The position numbers and the translations under genes are program-made. From JABCZZ01 sp964454545 (GTDB taxonomy: Bacteria; Pseudomonadota; Alphaproteobacteria; Rickettsiales; JABCZZ01), in NCBI GenBank assembly GCA_964454545.1, contig CAYVTI010000023.1:1-37893 (forward strand): a stretch of 37,893 bases of DNA. The letters run 5' to 3'. Every line of letters begins with the position of its first letter. Positions within the stretch are counted from its first letter, which is position 1. Below are positions 23,265 through 31,808 of the stretch, one piece after another. The notes beneath the pieces were generated by a model. The model was given only the letters and a program-made list of their open reading frames with translations, had not been told where the DNA came from and ran no database searches.

Positions 23265-24728
23265 TCAAACAGTCTGCCTGAATATCCGCGTCAGCAGTTC
23301 AATGTCGTTGGCGAAGTCGCTCTCGGTCTTGCAGAGCTCCTCGATGCGTTTCACCGCATGCATGACGGTAGTGTGATCCTTGCCGCCGAAGCGCCTTCCG
23401 ATCTCGGGCAAACTTTTGCTCGTCAGCTTCTTCGCCAGATACATCGCCACCTGCCTAGGGCGGGCGACTGTACGGGCGCGCCGCGCCGAGTGCATATCGG
23501 ATACTTTCACATTGTAATGGCTCGCCACCTGTTTCTGTATATCCTCTATTGTTATCTGGCGGTCATTGGATCGTAAGAGATCATGCAATACTTCCTGGGT
23601 ATTTTCGAGCGTAATGGATCTGCCGACCAGTGTGGAATGCGCCACGACGCGGTTCAGCGCCCCTTCCAGTTCACGCACATTAGAAGTGATTTTATGGGCG
23701 AGGAATTCCAGAACTTTCGGCGGCACGTATACGCCCTGCATCCTTTCGACTTTCGACTGCAGAATCCCTAAGCGCAATTCATAGGTAGTCGCGTTGATGT
23801 CGGCAACAAGTCCCCAGCCCAGCCGCGATCTCACCCGTTCTTCCATTCCTTCCAGGTCGGACGGCGAACGGTCGCAGGAAATAATGAGCTGCTTGTTCTG
23901 ATCTACGAGGGCATTAAACGTATGGAAAAATTCTTCCTGCGTGGAGTCTTTGCCGCATATGAACTGAACATCGTCAATCATCAGCACGTCCACCGAACGG
24001 AATTGCTCCTTGAAAGCAAGCGCTTCCTTGAAACGCAGGGCCCGGATGAACTGGTACATGAACTTCTCGGCCGAAAGGTAAATCACCTTGCGTGACGGGT
24101 TCGTGCGCCTGATCTGCCACGCAATGGAATGCATCAGATGGGTTTTGCCAAGCCCGACCCCGCCATAGAGAAAAAGCGGGTTGCAGCCCTGCATCACCTG
24201 ATCGTTATCGGCCACGCGGCGCGCAGCGGCATGGGCAAGTTCATTAGGCTTTCCTACGACAAAATTCTCGAACGTAAAGCGCGGATCGAGCGGCGCGCCT
24301 ATATACCAAGAGGAGTCGCCGGCATCGGTATTCCCCTGCACGCCAATTTTCTGCGTTGACGACGGCAGTTCGGAAACAACTACAGGCGCGGATGATTTCG
24401 TAACTCCGGTTATATGTTCGTTCTTTCTAGGAGCCGCACCTGAGCGCACGCGGATTTCCACAGAAAGCAGCGAAGGATCTTCCACCTTCCACAGGCGGAG
24501 CATGTCTTCGGCGTAATGCGCCATAATCCACTCGCGGGTAAAGCGGGTAGGCACGGTAAACAGCGCCTGGCGCGCTTCGCAGCCCTCAAACTGCAGCGAA
24601 CCTAACCAGCTTTTGAACGTAGCATCGCCGAGCGCGCCCTTAAGACGTTCCCTGACGCGTTCCCAATACTGGTCCGATGGATCATTTGTGATAGAATTTT
24701 TTGGTTCCTGCAGAGCTACATTAGCCAT
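23265..24728 (-). CDS. dnaA: Chromosomal replication initiator DnaA
   Basis: DnaA opens the replication origin. The 487-residue protein has domain I (~20-82; YWERVRERLKGALGDATFKSW) and a variable linker to ~145. The AAA+ domain has Walker A GGVGLGKT (189-196) and Walker B VLMIDDVQF. Domain IV binds DnaA boxes and has RARTVARPRQVAMYLAKKLT and GGKDHTTVMHAVKRI. The ATG has AAGGAG 9 nt upstream. It follows rpsT, a common alphaproteobacterial order. No cluster of TTATnCACA boxes is visible nearby, so oriC is probably elsewhere. Confidence 0.98.
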   Translation of the reverse strand: MANVALQEPKNSITNDPSDQYWERVRERLKGALGDATFKSWLGSLQFEGCEARQALFTVPTRFTREWIMAHYAEDMLRLWKVEDPSLLSVEIRVRSGAAPRKNEHITGVTKSSAPVVVSELPSSTQKIGVQGNTDAGDSSWYIGAPLDPRFTFENFVVGKPNELAHAAARRVADNDQVMQGCNPLFLYGGVGLGKTHLMHSIAWQIRRTNPSRKVIYLSAEKFMYQFIRALRFKEALAFKEQFRSVDVLMIDDVQFICGKDSTQEEFFHTFNALVDQNKQLIISCDRSPSDLEGMEERVRSRLGWGLVADINATTYELRLGILQSKVERMQGVYVPPKVLEFLAHKITSNVRELEGALNRVVAHSTLVGRSITLENTQEVLHDLLRSNDRQITIEDIQKQVASHYNVKVSDMHSARRARTVARPRQVAMYLAKKLTSKSLPEIGRRFGGKDHTTVMHAVKRIEELCKTESDFANDIELLTRIFRQTV

Positions 24729-24779
24729 GTGCGCGCTCCTTCATGCATGATTCGGGAGCACGTACGGACACCAAATCCC

Positions 24780-24882
24780 CATACATACGGTGTATGTTCT
24801 TCAAATTCATTCTGGCCACTCCATTTTTATTTTTTTAATTAGGGAGCTTTTTTATTTTTTTACCGCAGCCTATGCTGGCTGC
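24780..24882 (-). promoter_or_regulatory. rpsT-dnaA spacer with two hairpins and A/T tracts
   Basis: CATACA/TGTATG (24780-24796) forms a small hairpin in the dnaA leader, and GCAGCC/GGCTGC (24865-24882) a stronger one. Between them lie runs of T and A (about 24825-24860). On the minus strand no U-run follows the strong hairpin, so readthrough from rpsT to dnaA is possible. The spacer also likely holds the dnaA promoter. Confidence 0.4.
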
Positions 24883-24957
24883 TTTTAGGCAAAGAAATTA
24901 CATTTACAGAATTACGATCTGTACCAACCTCGCTTCAGAAAGATAAATACTAAGAAA

Positions 24958-25221
24958 TTACGCTATGGATTTTACTTTAGCGGACAGCCTGCTCACCTTG
25001 CGTGACGCGGTTGCCAGCTTCAACACACCCTTACTAACGCCGCTCATGATAACCGGACGCGCGTTCTTCAAAGCATTTTGCGCCTCCGCTTTATTGCCAG
25101 CCTTCACAGCCGATTCAACTTCCTTTATCACTGTACGAATCCGACTGACACGCGCCTTATTCACTTCCGTGCGGTACTCTGTCTGACGAATACGTTTCTG
25201 CGCCGATTTATGATGTGCCAT
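24958..25221 (-). CDS. rpsT: 30S ribosomal protein bS20
   Basis: bS20 is a three-helix protein that binds 16S rRNA early in assembly. The 87-residue, lysine/arginine-rich sequence begins MAHHKSAQKRIRQTEYRTEV and has VSRIRTVIKEVESAV and the C-terminal GVLKLATASRKVSRLSAKVK. It lies upstream of dnaA and has its own promoter and a structured leader. Confidence 0.97.
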   Translation of the reverse strand: MAHHKSAQKRIRQTEYRTEVNKARVSRIRTVIKEVESAVKAGNKAEAQNALKNARPVIMSGVSKGVLKLATASRKVSRLSAKVKSIA

Positions 25222-25253
25222 TATGTAAGCCCATGTTTGAATTATTTTACATT

Positions 25254-25305
25254 ATCCCCTGTTGGCAATGCCCGCAATCTCTGCAAAAATTGCCAAAAGG
25301 GGGAT
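25254..25305 (-). promoter_or_regulatory. Large hairpin in the rpsT leader
   Basis: In the predicted 5' leader of rpsT, TTGGCAA and TTGCCAA (25290-25296 and 25262-25268) pair perfectly. They are extended by ATCCCC/GGGGAT (25300-25305 and 25254-25259) across small internal mismatches, around a 21-nt loop. It ends about 33 nt before the ATG. Autogenous control by S20 is known in E. coli; that this leader serves the same purpose is inference. Confidence 0.5.
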
Positions 25306-25309
25306 CCGG

Positions 25310-25338
25310 ATGTTATGAGCATTGACCTATATTGTCAA
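25310..25338 (-). promoter_or_regulatory. Sigma-70-type promoter of rpsT
   Basis: On the minus strand TTGACA (25333-25338) and TAACAT (25310-25315) are 17 bp apart. Initiation near 25302 gives a leader of about 80 nt. The -35 also belongs to a small inverted repeat ATTGAC/GTCAAT (25321-25339). Confidence 0.6.
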
Positions 25339-25398
25339 TAGGCAATCTTTCAGGCACTATTAATATACTGTTTAACAGCGCCTGGAACCTAACAACGC

Positions 25399-26304
25399 CT
25401 AGAACAGGCTGTCTGCGAATTCATGCGCATCAAACGATTGCAAATCATCAATTTTTTCTCCCACCCCGATCGCATGGATAGGCAGGCAGAATTTGTCGGC
25501 AAGCGCCACCACTATGCCACCTTTGGCGGTTCCGTCGAGCTTGGTGACCACCAGTCCCGTCACCTGGACCATGGAAGAAAACACTTCCACCTGGTTAAGC
25601 GCGTTCTGTCCCGTAGTGGCGTCCAGCACCTGTATGACCGCGTGTGGCGCGCCCGGATCCAGCTTTCTTATCACCTTTATCATCTTCTGCAGTTCGACCA
25701 TCAGATTGGACTTGTTCTGCATGCGTCCGGCGCTGTCGATAATCAATACATCCGCATGCTTCGCCCTTGCCTCCTCAAGCGCCTTATAGGCAACGCTCGC
25801 AGGCTCGGCATTTTCCTGCCCGGTCACCAGATCGCAGTGGTTGCGCTTTGCCCACACGGCAAGCTGTTCGACCGCTGCGGCGCGGAACGTATCGGCGGCG
25901 GCAAGCAAGACCTTATAGTTATCCTTTATAAGGCTGTGCGCCAGCTTGCCGATGGTCGTCGTCTTGCCGTTGCCGTTGACCCCCACCACGATAACAACAT
26001 AAGGTTTGTGGCTTTTGTCGATTACCAGCGGACGTGCTACAGGCGCGAGCAATGCTGCAATTTCCCCGGCAAGCGCAGCGTGGATTTCCTCCGTCGAGAT
26101 TTCCTTGTCCAGACGCTGCCTGCTGAAATTCTCCACAATCTTTGCGGCAGTCTTTGCCCCCATATCCGCCTGAACCAGCAGTTCTTCCAGTTCATCCAGC
26201 GTTTCCCGATCCAGCTTGCGCTTGGTGAATATATCCGCAATACCGCTGGTAAGCTTGTTGCTGGTCTTGCTGAGACCGGATTTAAGACGCGATAGCCAGT
26301 TCAT
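25399..26304 (-). CDS. ftsY: Signal recognition particle receptor FtsY
   Basis: FtsY is the SRP-receptor GTPase that docks ribosome-nascent chains at the membrane. The 301-residue protein has an N-domain (~30-90; LDELEELLVQADMG) and a G-domain. The latter has GVNGNGKTTT (108-117), DTFRAAAVEQL (138-148), DSAGRMQNK (190-198; DTAGR in most homologs) and TKLDGTAKGG. The acidic A-domain of E. coli FtsY is absent, as usual in alphaproteobacteria. A palindromic element lies between it and flhG upstream. Confidence 0.96.
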   Translation of the reverse strand: MNWLSRLKSGLSKTSNKLTSGIADIFTKRKLDRETLDELEELLVQADMGAKTAAKIVENFSRQRLDKEISTEEIHAALAGEIAALLAPVARPLVIDKSHKPYVVIVVGVNGNGKTTTIGKLAHSLIKDNYKVLLAAADTFRAAAVEQLAVWAKRNHCDLVTGQENAEPASVAYKALEEARAKHADVLIIDSAGRMQNKSNLMVELQKMIKVIRKLDPGAPHAVIQVLDATTGQNALNQVEVFSSMVQVTGLVVTKLDGTAKGGIVVALADKFCLPIHAIGVGEKIDDLQSFDAHEFADSLF

Positions 26305-26321
26305 GAAATCGATACCTGATA

Positions 26322-26392
26322 ATTGTCATGCCAGCGCAAGCCAGCATCCAGCTGTTGGGTGTCTGGATACCAGCTTTCGCTGGTATGACAAG
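26322..26392. repeat. Long palindromic repeat element between flhG and ftsY
   Basis: Two 30-nt arms (26322-26351 and 26363-26392) are complementary at about 24 positions around an 11-nt loop. Each arm itself contains a CCAGC/GCTGG mini-hairpin, and the right arm ends TATGACAAG. It looks like the interspersed intergenic palindromes of many proteobacteria. It sits 18 bp upstream of the ftsY start. Confidence 0.75.
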
Positions 26393-26442
26393 AGCAAACT
26401 ATAACTCACTGCCTAAAATTTCTATTCAGCAAACTGGTATGG

Positions 26443-27195
26443 TTATCCATTCTGCATCAGTTTGATGGTGATGGCAGCGGCATCGGAAGCGGCGGTGCAA
26501 TGTGGGGCACGGATAACCAGCGATTCCTGGTGCTTTATGGAATCCTTGACCTTGCCGTCCTTGCGGATAATCCCAAGGCAGGGCAGCGACATTTTCAGGA
26601 AACTCATGCAGGCTTTGTTAAGCGTATTATATGTCTTCTCCCCTTCCTTAAGGCTCGATGACTGGTTCACGACGATTTCCATATCAGGCGCGAGATTTCC
26701 TGAAACGCATAACTTGATGAAAGCATAGGCATCGGTAAGCGATGTCGGCTCATCAGTCACCACGACGATGCAGCGCGAAGCGATATGGGTAAGGGCACGC
26801 ACGTGCTCTTCCACCCCAGCGCCCAGATCGATGAAAACCGCATCGTATTTGCCCGCAAGCTTGATAAGGTCTTCCTTAAGGGAAGCAAGCTTTACCGCTG
26901 GAAGCGCGGCAAGATTTCCCGAGCCAGAACGCCCCGCGATGATATCAAAATTTGCAGTATAGGGAGTGACGATATTTTTAAGCTGCGCGTCCGAATAAAA
27001 CACCTCACTCAGATCATGCTTGGGCGTAAGCCCCAGTTGGACATCAATATTGGCAAGCCCGATATCACCGTCAAACAGCAATACCTTGCGCCCCGTGCGC
27101 GCGATGAGATGGGCAAGCGTAATGGCAAGCCAGGTCTTGCCTACCCCACCCTTCCCTGATGCAATCGCTGTTATGTTGTTCGGTGCTTTTGTCAT
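26443..27195 (-). CDS. flhG: Flagellar number regulator FlhG (MinD-like ATPase)
   Basis: A 250-residue ParA/MinD-family ATPase that with FlhF controls flagellar number and site. It has the deviant Walker A GKGGVGKT (14-21), the switch segment LFDGDIGLANIDVQLG, and DLGAGVEEHVRAL where MinD has DxPAG. VVVTDEPTSLTDAYAFIK is characteristic of FlhG rather than MinD. It lies 10 nt after flhF, as in other polar flagellates. No extended C-terminal amphipathic helix is obvious. Confidence 0.93.
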   Translation of the reverse strand: MTKAPNNITAIASGKGGVGKTWLAITLAHLIARTGRKVLLFDGDIGLANIDVQLGLTPKHDLSEVFYSDAQLKNIVTPYTANFDIIAGRSGSGNLAALPAVKLASLKEDLIKLAGKYDAVFIDLGAGVEEHVRALTHIASRCIVVVTDEPTSLTDAYAFIKLCVSGNLAPDMEIVVNQSSSLKEGEKTYNTLNKACMSFLKMSLPCLGIIRKDGKVKDSIKHQESLVIRAPHCTAASDAAAITIKLMQNG

Positions 27196-27205
27196 TATCC
27201 TGCTG

Positions 27206-28198
27206 TCAGTTTTTCGTATTGGTATGGCGCAGCAGCAATTCCGTAAGCGTCAGCGGATCAATATTTACGAACTCGCCGATGATGCGTGATGAATTGCTGG
27301 CGTGGGAGAAGGCAAGTTTTCCGTTGTACGCTGCCGTCAGAACGCTTCCGTAGCGGCGCGCCGCGTCTATGCGGGTCACGAGCAAACGGCGCACGCCGAG
27401 CGGAGAGAAGGCGCGCACCATGTCGTCCGCTTCCGCACTGTCGCTTCCTGCAGCGGCCACCAACACCGGCTCTATGGCGCGATCCAGCTTGATATATTCG
27501 GCAAGCTCGCGCAGATCGCTCACATTATAGGGGTTTACCCCTCCCGTATCTATCAGTATCCGCTCATGGCGTGAATATTGCTGCAGCAGGCGCCATAGCT
27601 CCCCGCGATTGTCCGCAACATTCAACTCCACGCCCAGTATGGTGGTAAAGGCCGACAGTTGCTCAACGCCGCCCGCGCGCTTGTTATCCGTAGTGATGAC
27701 GACCGGCTTTTTCTTTTCCATGACTATCTGCGAAGCCATTTTGGCAATCGTCATGGTCTTGCCGGTTCCTGGCGGCCCCACCAGCATGATGGCATAGGTT
27801 TCCTGATCCAGCGGCAGTGGCGCATACTGGAAAGTCGCCGCCATCAGACGGGTCAGATCCACACGATCGTCTTTTCCCTGCAGGCAAAGATGACGGGCGG
27901 TTTCAAGCATCTTGACCGTTATGTCAGCAGGCGTGGAATGAAAGCGCAGCATTTCCTCAATCCGCTCCAACACAGGCTCGGGAGTAAAGGATGCCGCATG
28001 CAGGAAGGAAGTCACCGGAGGCACAACCTCATGCTTGGGCTTGACGGATTCGCCAGGTTCCGTCGCAGCTGTAACGATAATCCCGTTGCCATTGCTTGCG
28101 CGGCTCGAGGAAATGATAATAGCATCATTGCCCAGCGCCTCGCGAATCATCTGCATCGCGTGCTTCATATCGGGAGCGTTGAAGGTCCTAAGGCGCAT
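27206..28198 (-). CDS. flhF: Flagellar placement GTPase FlhF
   Basis: An SRP-type GTPase related to Ffh and FtsY that marks the pole for flagellar assembly. From the ATG at 28198 it has 330 residues. The N-terminal B-domain starts MRLRTFNAPDMKHAMQMIRE with ALGNDAIIISSS, the family opening. The GTPase core has LVGPPGTGKTMTIAKMA (P-loop 141-148), ITTDNKRAGGVEQLSAF and LIDTGGVN. GGGAG 8 nt upstream supports this start; the frame upstream only runs through a palindromic repeat. Confidence 0.95.
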   Translation of the reverse strand: MRLRTFNAPDMKHAMQMIREALGNDAIIISSSRASNGNGIIVTAATEPGESVKPKHEVVPPVTSFLHAASFTPEPVLERIEEMLRFHSTPADITVKMLETARHLCLQGKDDRVDLTRLMAATFQYAPLPLDQETYAIMLVGPPGTGKTMTIAKMASQIVMEKKKPVVITTDNKRAGGVEQLSAFTTILGVELNVADNRGELWRLLQQYSRHERILIDTGGVNPYNVSDLRELAEYIKLDRAIEPVLVAAAGSDSAEADDMVRAFSPLGVRRLLVTRIDAARRYGSVLTAAYNGKLAFSHASNSSRIIGEFVNIDPLTLTELLLRHTNTKN

Positions 28199-28229
28199 GT
28201 TAGAAACTCCCTGCGGTCGTAGTGGCCAG

Positions 28230-28319
28230 AGTTGGGAGTGGAGAATTGAGAATGGCAAATGCATGAACAATACCGCTCACATTTTCCTCAATTCTCAGCT
28301 CTAAACACTCAATTCCTAC
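28230..28319. repeat. Palindromic element between flhA and flhF
   Basis: GAGAATTGAG (28241-28250) and CTCAATTCTC (28287-28296) are a perfect 10-bp pair with a 36-nt loop. Weaker pairing extends outward between a G/A-rich arm (GAGTTGGGAGTG) and a C/T-rich arm (CACTCAATTCC). It fills the 126-nt gap between flhA and flhF in an otherwise tight operon. Confidence 0.55.
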
Positions 28320-28324
28320 TTTCC

Positions 28325-30469
28325 TCATATCTGCCCCAGCGTCTTGATTTTGGCACGCGGATGGATCTCATTCTGCGAAAGCACCAATGTTGAAGCGCGG
28401 AAACGCTCAATGATGGAGCGCACATAAGGGCGGATGATGGGAGTCGTCAGCATGACAGGGTTTTCCCCCTGCATGGCGAACTGCTCATATTTCTTGCGTA
28501 TCAGGGTGATGAATTCATGCACCTTGCTTGGCGCAAGATTGAGCGTGCGCTCCTCAGTCCCGGAACCTGTAAGCGATTCGGAAAATGTCTGCTCCCATTG
28601 CGGCGAAAGGGAAACCACGGGAATGTATCCCGCCTCCACCGTGCAGGCATGGCTTATCTGGCGCGCAAGGCGCATGCGTACATGTTCGGTAATCAGCGTC
28701 AGATTCTGGCCTGCCCGCGATCCTTCGGCGATAGCTTCTATGATGGTCGGCAGATCGCGTATGGATACGTGCTCGGCAAGCAGGTTCTGCAACACGCGCT
28801 GTATGCCGCTGATGGTGATCTGGGACGGGATAACCTCGCTGATCAGCTTCTGCTGTGTTTTCGGCAAATCATCAATCAGCTTCTGCGTCTCAACGTAAGA
28901 CAGCATTTCCGGCATATTGTCCTTCACCACTTCCGTCAGGTGCGTGGTAAGCACCGTTGGAGGATCAACCACCGTATAGTTCTTGAACAACGCCTCTTCA
29001 CGGAAACTATCCATAACCCACATTGCAGGCAGGCCGAAGGTAGGTTCCATCGTCATTTCACCCGGCAAATCGATTTTTGCGCCGCTCGGATTCATGACAA
29101 GCAGCATATCCGCTTTCAGTTCGCCACGGCCGGAATCGACTTCCTTTACCTTGATCACATACGTATTGGGCGGCAACTGCATGTTATCCTGAATACGCAC
29201 CGGGGGTATAATAAACCCCAGATCACGCGCCATCTGCTTGCGCAGCGCCTTGATCTGCTCGGTCAGGCGGTTACCCTTCTGATAGTTAATGAGCGGCAGC
29301 AATCCATACCCAAGCTCAAGCCGCAATATATCAATATGCAGCGTGTCGATGATCTGTTCTTCCGATTTTGTTTCCCCGGAAACGCCCGTCGTATCCGTAA
29401 CCGCCTGAGCGCCTGGTTTCTGGGGTTGTCCCGGCAGGGATGGTTGCGCGGCTTCCTTTTTTTGCTGCTCGGTCATCTTCCATGCCACATATCCGGTTAT
29501 GCCGGAAAGCAGAAGAAGCGGCAGGCCGGAAAACCCAAGCAGCGCGCCGATAAAAAACAGCAGGCCGCTGGTCACGGCAATCGCGGAGGGAGAACGGCCC
29601 AGCTGGCCAAGCACTGCCTTCTCAGCCGATCCGGTAGTGCCGGCTTTAGTCACCAGAAGACCGGCGGCCGTGGAGACAATCAGCGCAGGGATCTGCGATA
29701 CCAGGCCATCACCTACCGTCAGTACCGTGTAGGTTTGCAATGCCTGCCCGAAGTTCAGGTTTTTCTGGATCGTGCCGATGATAATGCCACCGACAAAGTT
29801 GATGAAGGTAATGAGAATTCCGGCGACAGCGTCGCCGCGTACAAATTTGCTTGCACCATCCATCGCCCCGTAAAAGGCGCTTTCATCTTCCAACTCTTTG
29901 CGCCTTGCTTTCGCAACCTTTTCATCGATCAGCCCCGCAGAGAGATCGGCGTCGATGGCCATCTGTTTGCCCGGCATGGCGTCCAGGCTGAAGCGGGCGG
30001 AGACTTCGGCGATACGGCCTGAACCTTTGGTGATGACCACGAAATTGATGATAGTAAGGATCATGAATATGATCCCGCCGATAAGCACCTGCCCGCTCGT
30101 CACCAGCGTGCCGAAAACCTTGATGATCTGCCCTGCCGCATCCGAGCCCAGATGCCCGTGGGACAATATGAGGCGGACGGAGGCGATATTAAGCGACAGC
30201 CTCAGCATCGTGGCGATAAGCAGAATCGTAGGAAACGAACTGAGCTGCAGCGGCTTCTCAACAAACAACACCGTCATGAGAATCAGCACCGATACGGTAA
30301 TGGAAATGCTGAGAAGCAAATCGAGCATCTGTTTGGGAACCGGCACAAGCAGCACCATGATGATCGCCATGATTCCAACCGCGAAGAAAATATCACCGCG
30401 TTTAGACACCGCATCAAACACCCGCTGCAGTGTCGGCATATTCATGCCTATCTGTTGCTCGGCAGCCAT
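28325..30469 (-). CDS. flhA: Flagellar export gate protein FlhA
   Basis: FlhA is the large ring subunit of the flagellar type III export apparatus. The 714-residue protein has about eight membrane helices in residues ~20-340 (VGIMAIIMVLLVPVPKQMLD; ISITVSVLILMTVLFV) and the conserved cytoplasmic loop RFSLDAMPGKQMAIDADL. The soluble C-terminal ring domain spans ~370-714 (RLELGYGLLPLIN; DPPTVLTTHLTEVVKDN). It follows flbD by 12 nt, as in Caulobacter. flhB is not in the window. Confidence 0.98.
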   Translation of the reverse strand: MAAEQQIGMNMPTLQRVFDAVSKRGDIFFAVGIMAIIMVLLVPVPKQMLDLLLSISITVSVLILMTVLFVEKPLQLSSFPTILLIATMLRLSLNIASVRLILSHGHLGSDAAGQIIKVFGTLVTSGQVLIGGIIFMILTIINFVVITKGSGRIAEVSARFSLDAMPGKQMAIDADLSAGLIDEKVAKARRKELEDESAFYGAMDGASKFVRGDAVAGILITFINFVGGIIIGTIQKNLNFGQALQTYTVLTVGDGLVSQIPALIVSTAAGLLVTKAGTTGSAEKAVLGQLGRSPSAIAVTSGLLFFIGALLGFSGLPLLLLSGITGYVAWKMTEQQKKEAAQPSLPGQPQKPGAQAVTDTTGVSGETKSEEQIIDTLHIDILRLELGYGLLPLINYQKGNRLTEQIKALRKQMARDLGFIIPPVRIQDNMQLPPNTYVIKVKEVDSGRGELKADMLLVMNPSGAKIDLPGEMTMEPTFGLPAMWVMDSFREEALFKNYTVVDPPTVLTTHLTEVVKDNMPEMLSYVETQKLIDDLPKTQQKLISEVIPSQITISGIQRVLQNLLAEHVSIRDLPTIIEAIAEGSRAGQNLTLITEHVRMRLARQISHACTVEAGYIPVVSLSPQWEQTFSESLTGSGTEERTLNLAPSKVHEFITLIRKKYEQFAMQGENPVMLTTPIIRPYVRSIIERFRASTLVLSQNEIHPRAKIKTLGQI

Positions 30470-30481
30470 AATCGTATCTGG

Positions 30482-31801
30482 TTAGACGTTTTCCTCACCA
30501 TATGTTTTGAGTTTATTCCGTAATGTCCTGATAGAGATTCCTAGGATATTGGCCGCATGCGTGCGGTTTCCGAGACAGTAATTGAGTGTATCCAGAATCA
30601 GCTCCTTCTCAACGCTTTCTACTGTACGCCCCACCAGTTCGCTTCTGTTTACGGCAGGAGATCCTCCAGCAACCTGAGCCGCAGACGCCATTGTGCTCTG
30701 CTGAACATTGGGCAGGGTAACCGCATCCGCCGATATTTCGTCGCCAGACGCGAGCAGCACCGCCCGGTGCATGATATTCTCAAGCTCGCGCACATTGCCT
30801 GGCCAGCTGTAATGTAGCAGCTTGTCCAGCGCGTTCTTTGCAAGCTTCCGCACAGGCACGCTATTGGCCTTGGAATATTTCCCGATAAAGAATTCCGCTA
30901 TCGGCACGATATCGTCCATGCGCTCGCGCAGCGACGGCAGGTGTATGCTGATGACATTGAGGCGGAAATACAAATCCTCGCGGAACGTTCCCCTCTTCGT
31001 CTCCTGCTGCAGATCGCGGTTGCTGGTCGCGATAATGCGCAAATTCACCTTGACCGGCTTTGTGCCGCCTATGCGGTCAATTTCGCGCTCCTGTAGGACA
31101 CGCAGCAATTTGGCCTGCAGGCGCACATCCATCTCGCTTATCTCATCGAGCAGAAGCGAGCCGTTATTGGCTTCCTCGAATTTACCGATGCGGCGCGCCA
31201 CCGCCCCGGTAAACGCCCCTTTTTCATGCCCGAACAACTCGGACTCAAGCAGCGCTTCCGGAATGGCGGCGCAATTTACCGAAATGAAATTATTGCCCGC
31301 ACGCTTGCTCTTCTGATGTATATACTTGGCAATAACTTCCTTACCAGTGCCAGACTCCCCGGTAATGAGCACGCTTGCATCCGACCCCGCCACCTGATCG
31401 GCCAGCTCAATGACACGCTTCATGCGCGCGGAAGCGTGAATGACGGTATTGCTTTCTTCCGTAATCGCTTCGAGCACTGCGGCAATCAGATCTTCATCCG
31501 GCGGCAGCGGCACATATTCCTTGGCTCCGGCCTTGATGGCGGCAACCGCCACGTCGCTGTCCGACTGCACGCCGCAGGCAACCACCGGCACGATAATCCT
31601 TTCCGACTCCAGCATGCAGATAAGCCTTTTTATGTCAGCTTTCGCGTCGATCATGATCATGTCAGCGCCCTGCCCGTTACGCAGCAGCGTAAGTGCGGAA
31701 TCGATAGCAGGCGTCTGCGACACTTTCGCACCCCGGCTGCGGGCAATCCTGCTTGCCGAGCCAATCTGGCCTTCCAGTTCTCCAATAATCAATAAACGCA
31801 T
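30482..31801 (-). CDS. flbD: Sigma-54 activator FlbD, flagellar class regulator
   Basis: A 439-residue enhancer-binding protein that switches flagellar gene expression through sigma-54. The N-terminal receiver-like domain (1-~120) is degenerate: the first strand LLIIGELEG lacks the usual acidic pair and the TKP lysine is replaced by PLP, although Asp52 remains. The AAA+ domain has GESGTGKE, the sigma-54 contact loop GAFTGA, LLLDEISEM and RxDLYFRLNVI. A Fis-type helix-turn-helix ends the protein (ANILGISIRTLRNKLKTYG). The position between fliN and flhA matches Caulobacter flbD. Its partner FliX is not seen here. Confidence 0.94.
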   Translation of the reverse strand: MRLLIIGELEGQIGSASRIARSRGAKVSQTPAIDSALTLLRNGQGADMIMIDAKADIKRLICMLESERIIVPVVACGVQSDSDVAVAAIKAGAKEYVPLPPDEDLIAAVLEAITEESNTVIHASARMKRVIELADQVAGSDASVLITGESGTGKEVIAKYIHQKSKRAGNNFISVNCAAIPEALLESELFGHEKGAFTGAVARRIGKFEEANNGSLLLDEISEMDVRLQAKLLRVLQEREIDRIGGTKPVKVNLRIIATSNRDLQQETKRGTFREDLYFRLNVISIHLPSLRERMDDIVPIAEFFIGKYSKANSVPVRKLAKNALDKLLHYSWPGNVRELENIMHRAVLLASGDEISADAVTLPNVQQSTMASAAQVAGGSPAVNRSELVGRTVESVEKELILDTLNYCLGNRTHAANILGISIRTLRNKLKTYGEENV

Positions 31802-31808
31802 AATTATA

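Noticed and set aside
24729..24957. oriC next to dnaA
   Set aside because: The spacer is AT-rich but I see no cluster of TTATnCACA boxes, and in many alphaproteobacteria oriC is not beside dnaA.
25423..26295. A 290-codon plus-strand frame
   Set aside because: It is the antisense shadow of ftsY, with no recognisable motif and no promoter or Shine-Dalgarno.
28517..30022. A 501-codon open frame on the plus strand
   Set aside because: It lies wholly antisense to flhA, is rich in His/Arg/Gln with no domain, and is explained by the codon bias of flhA.
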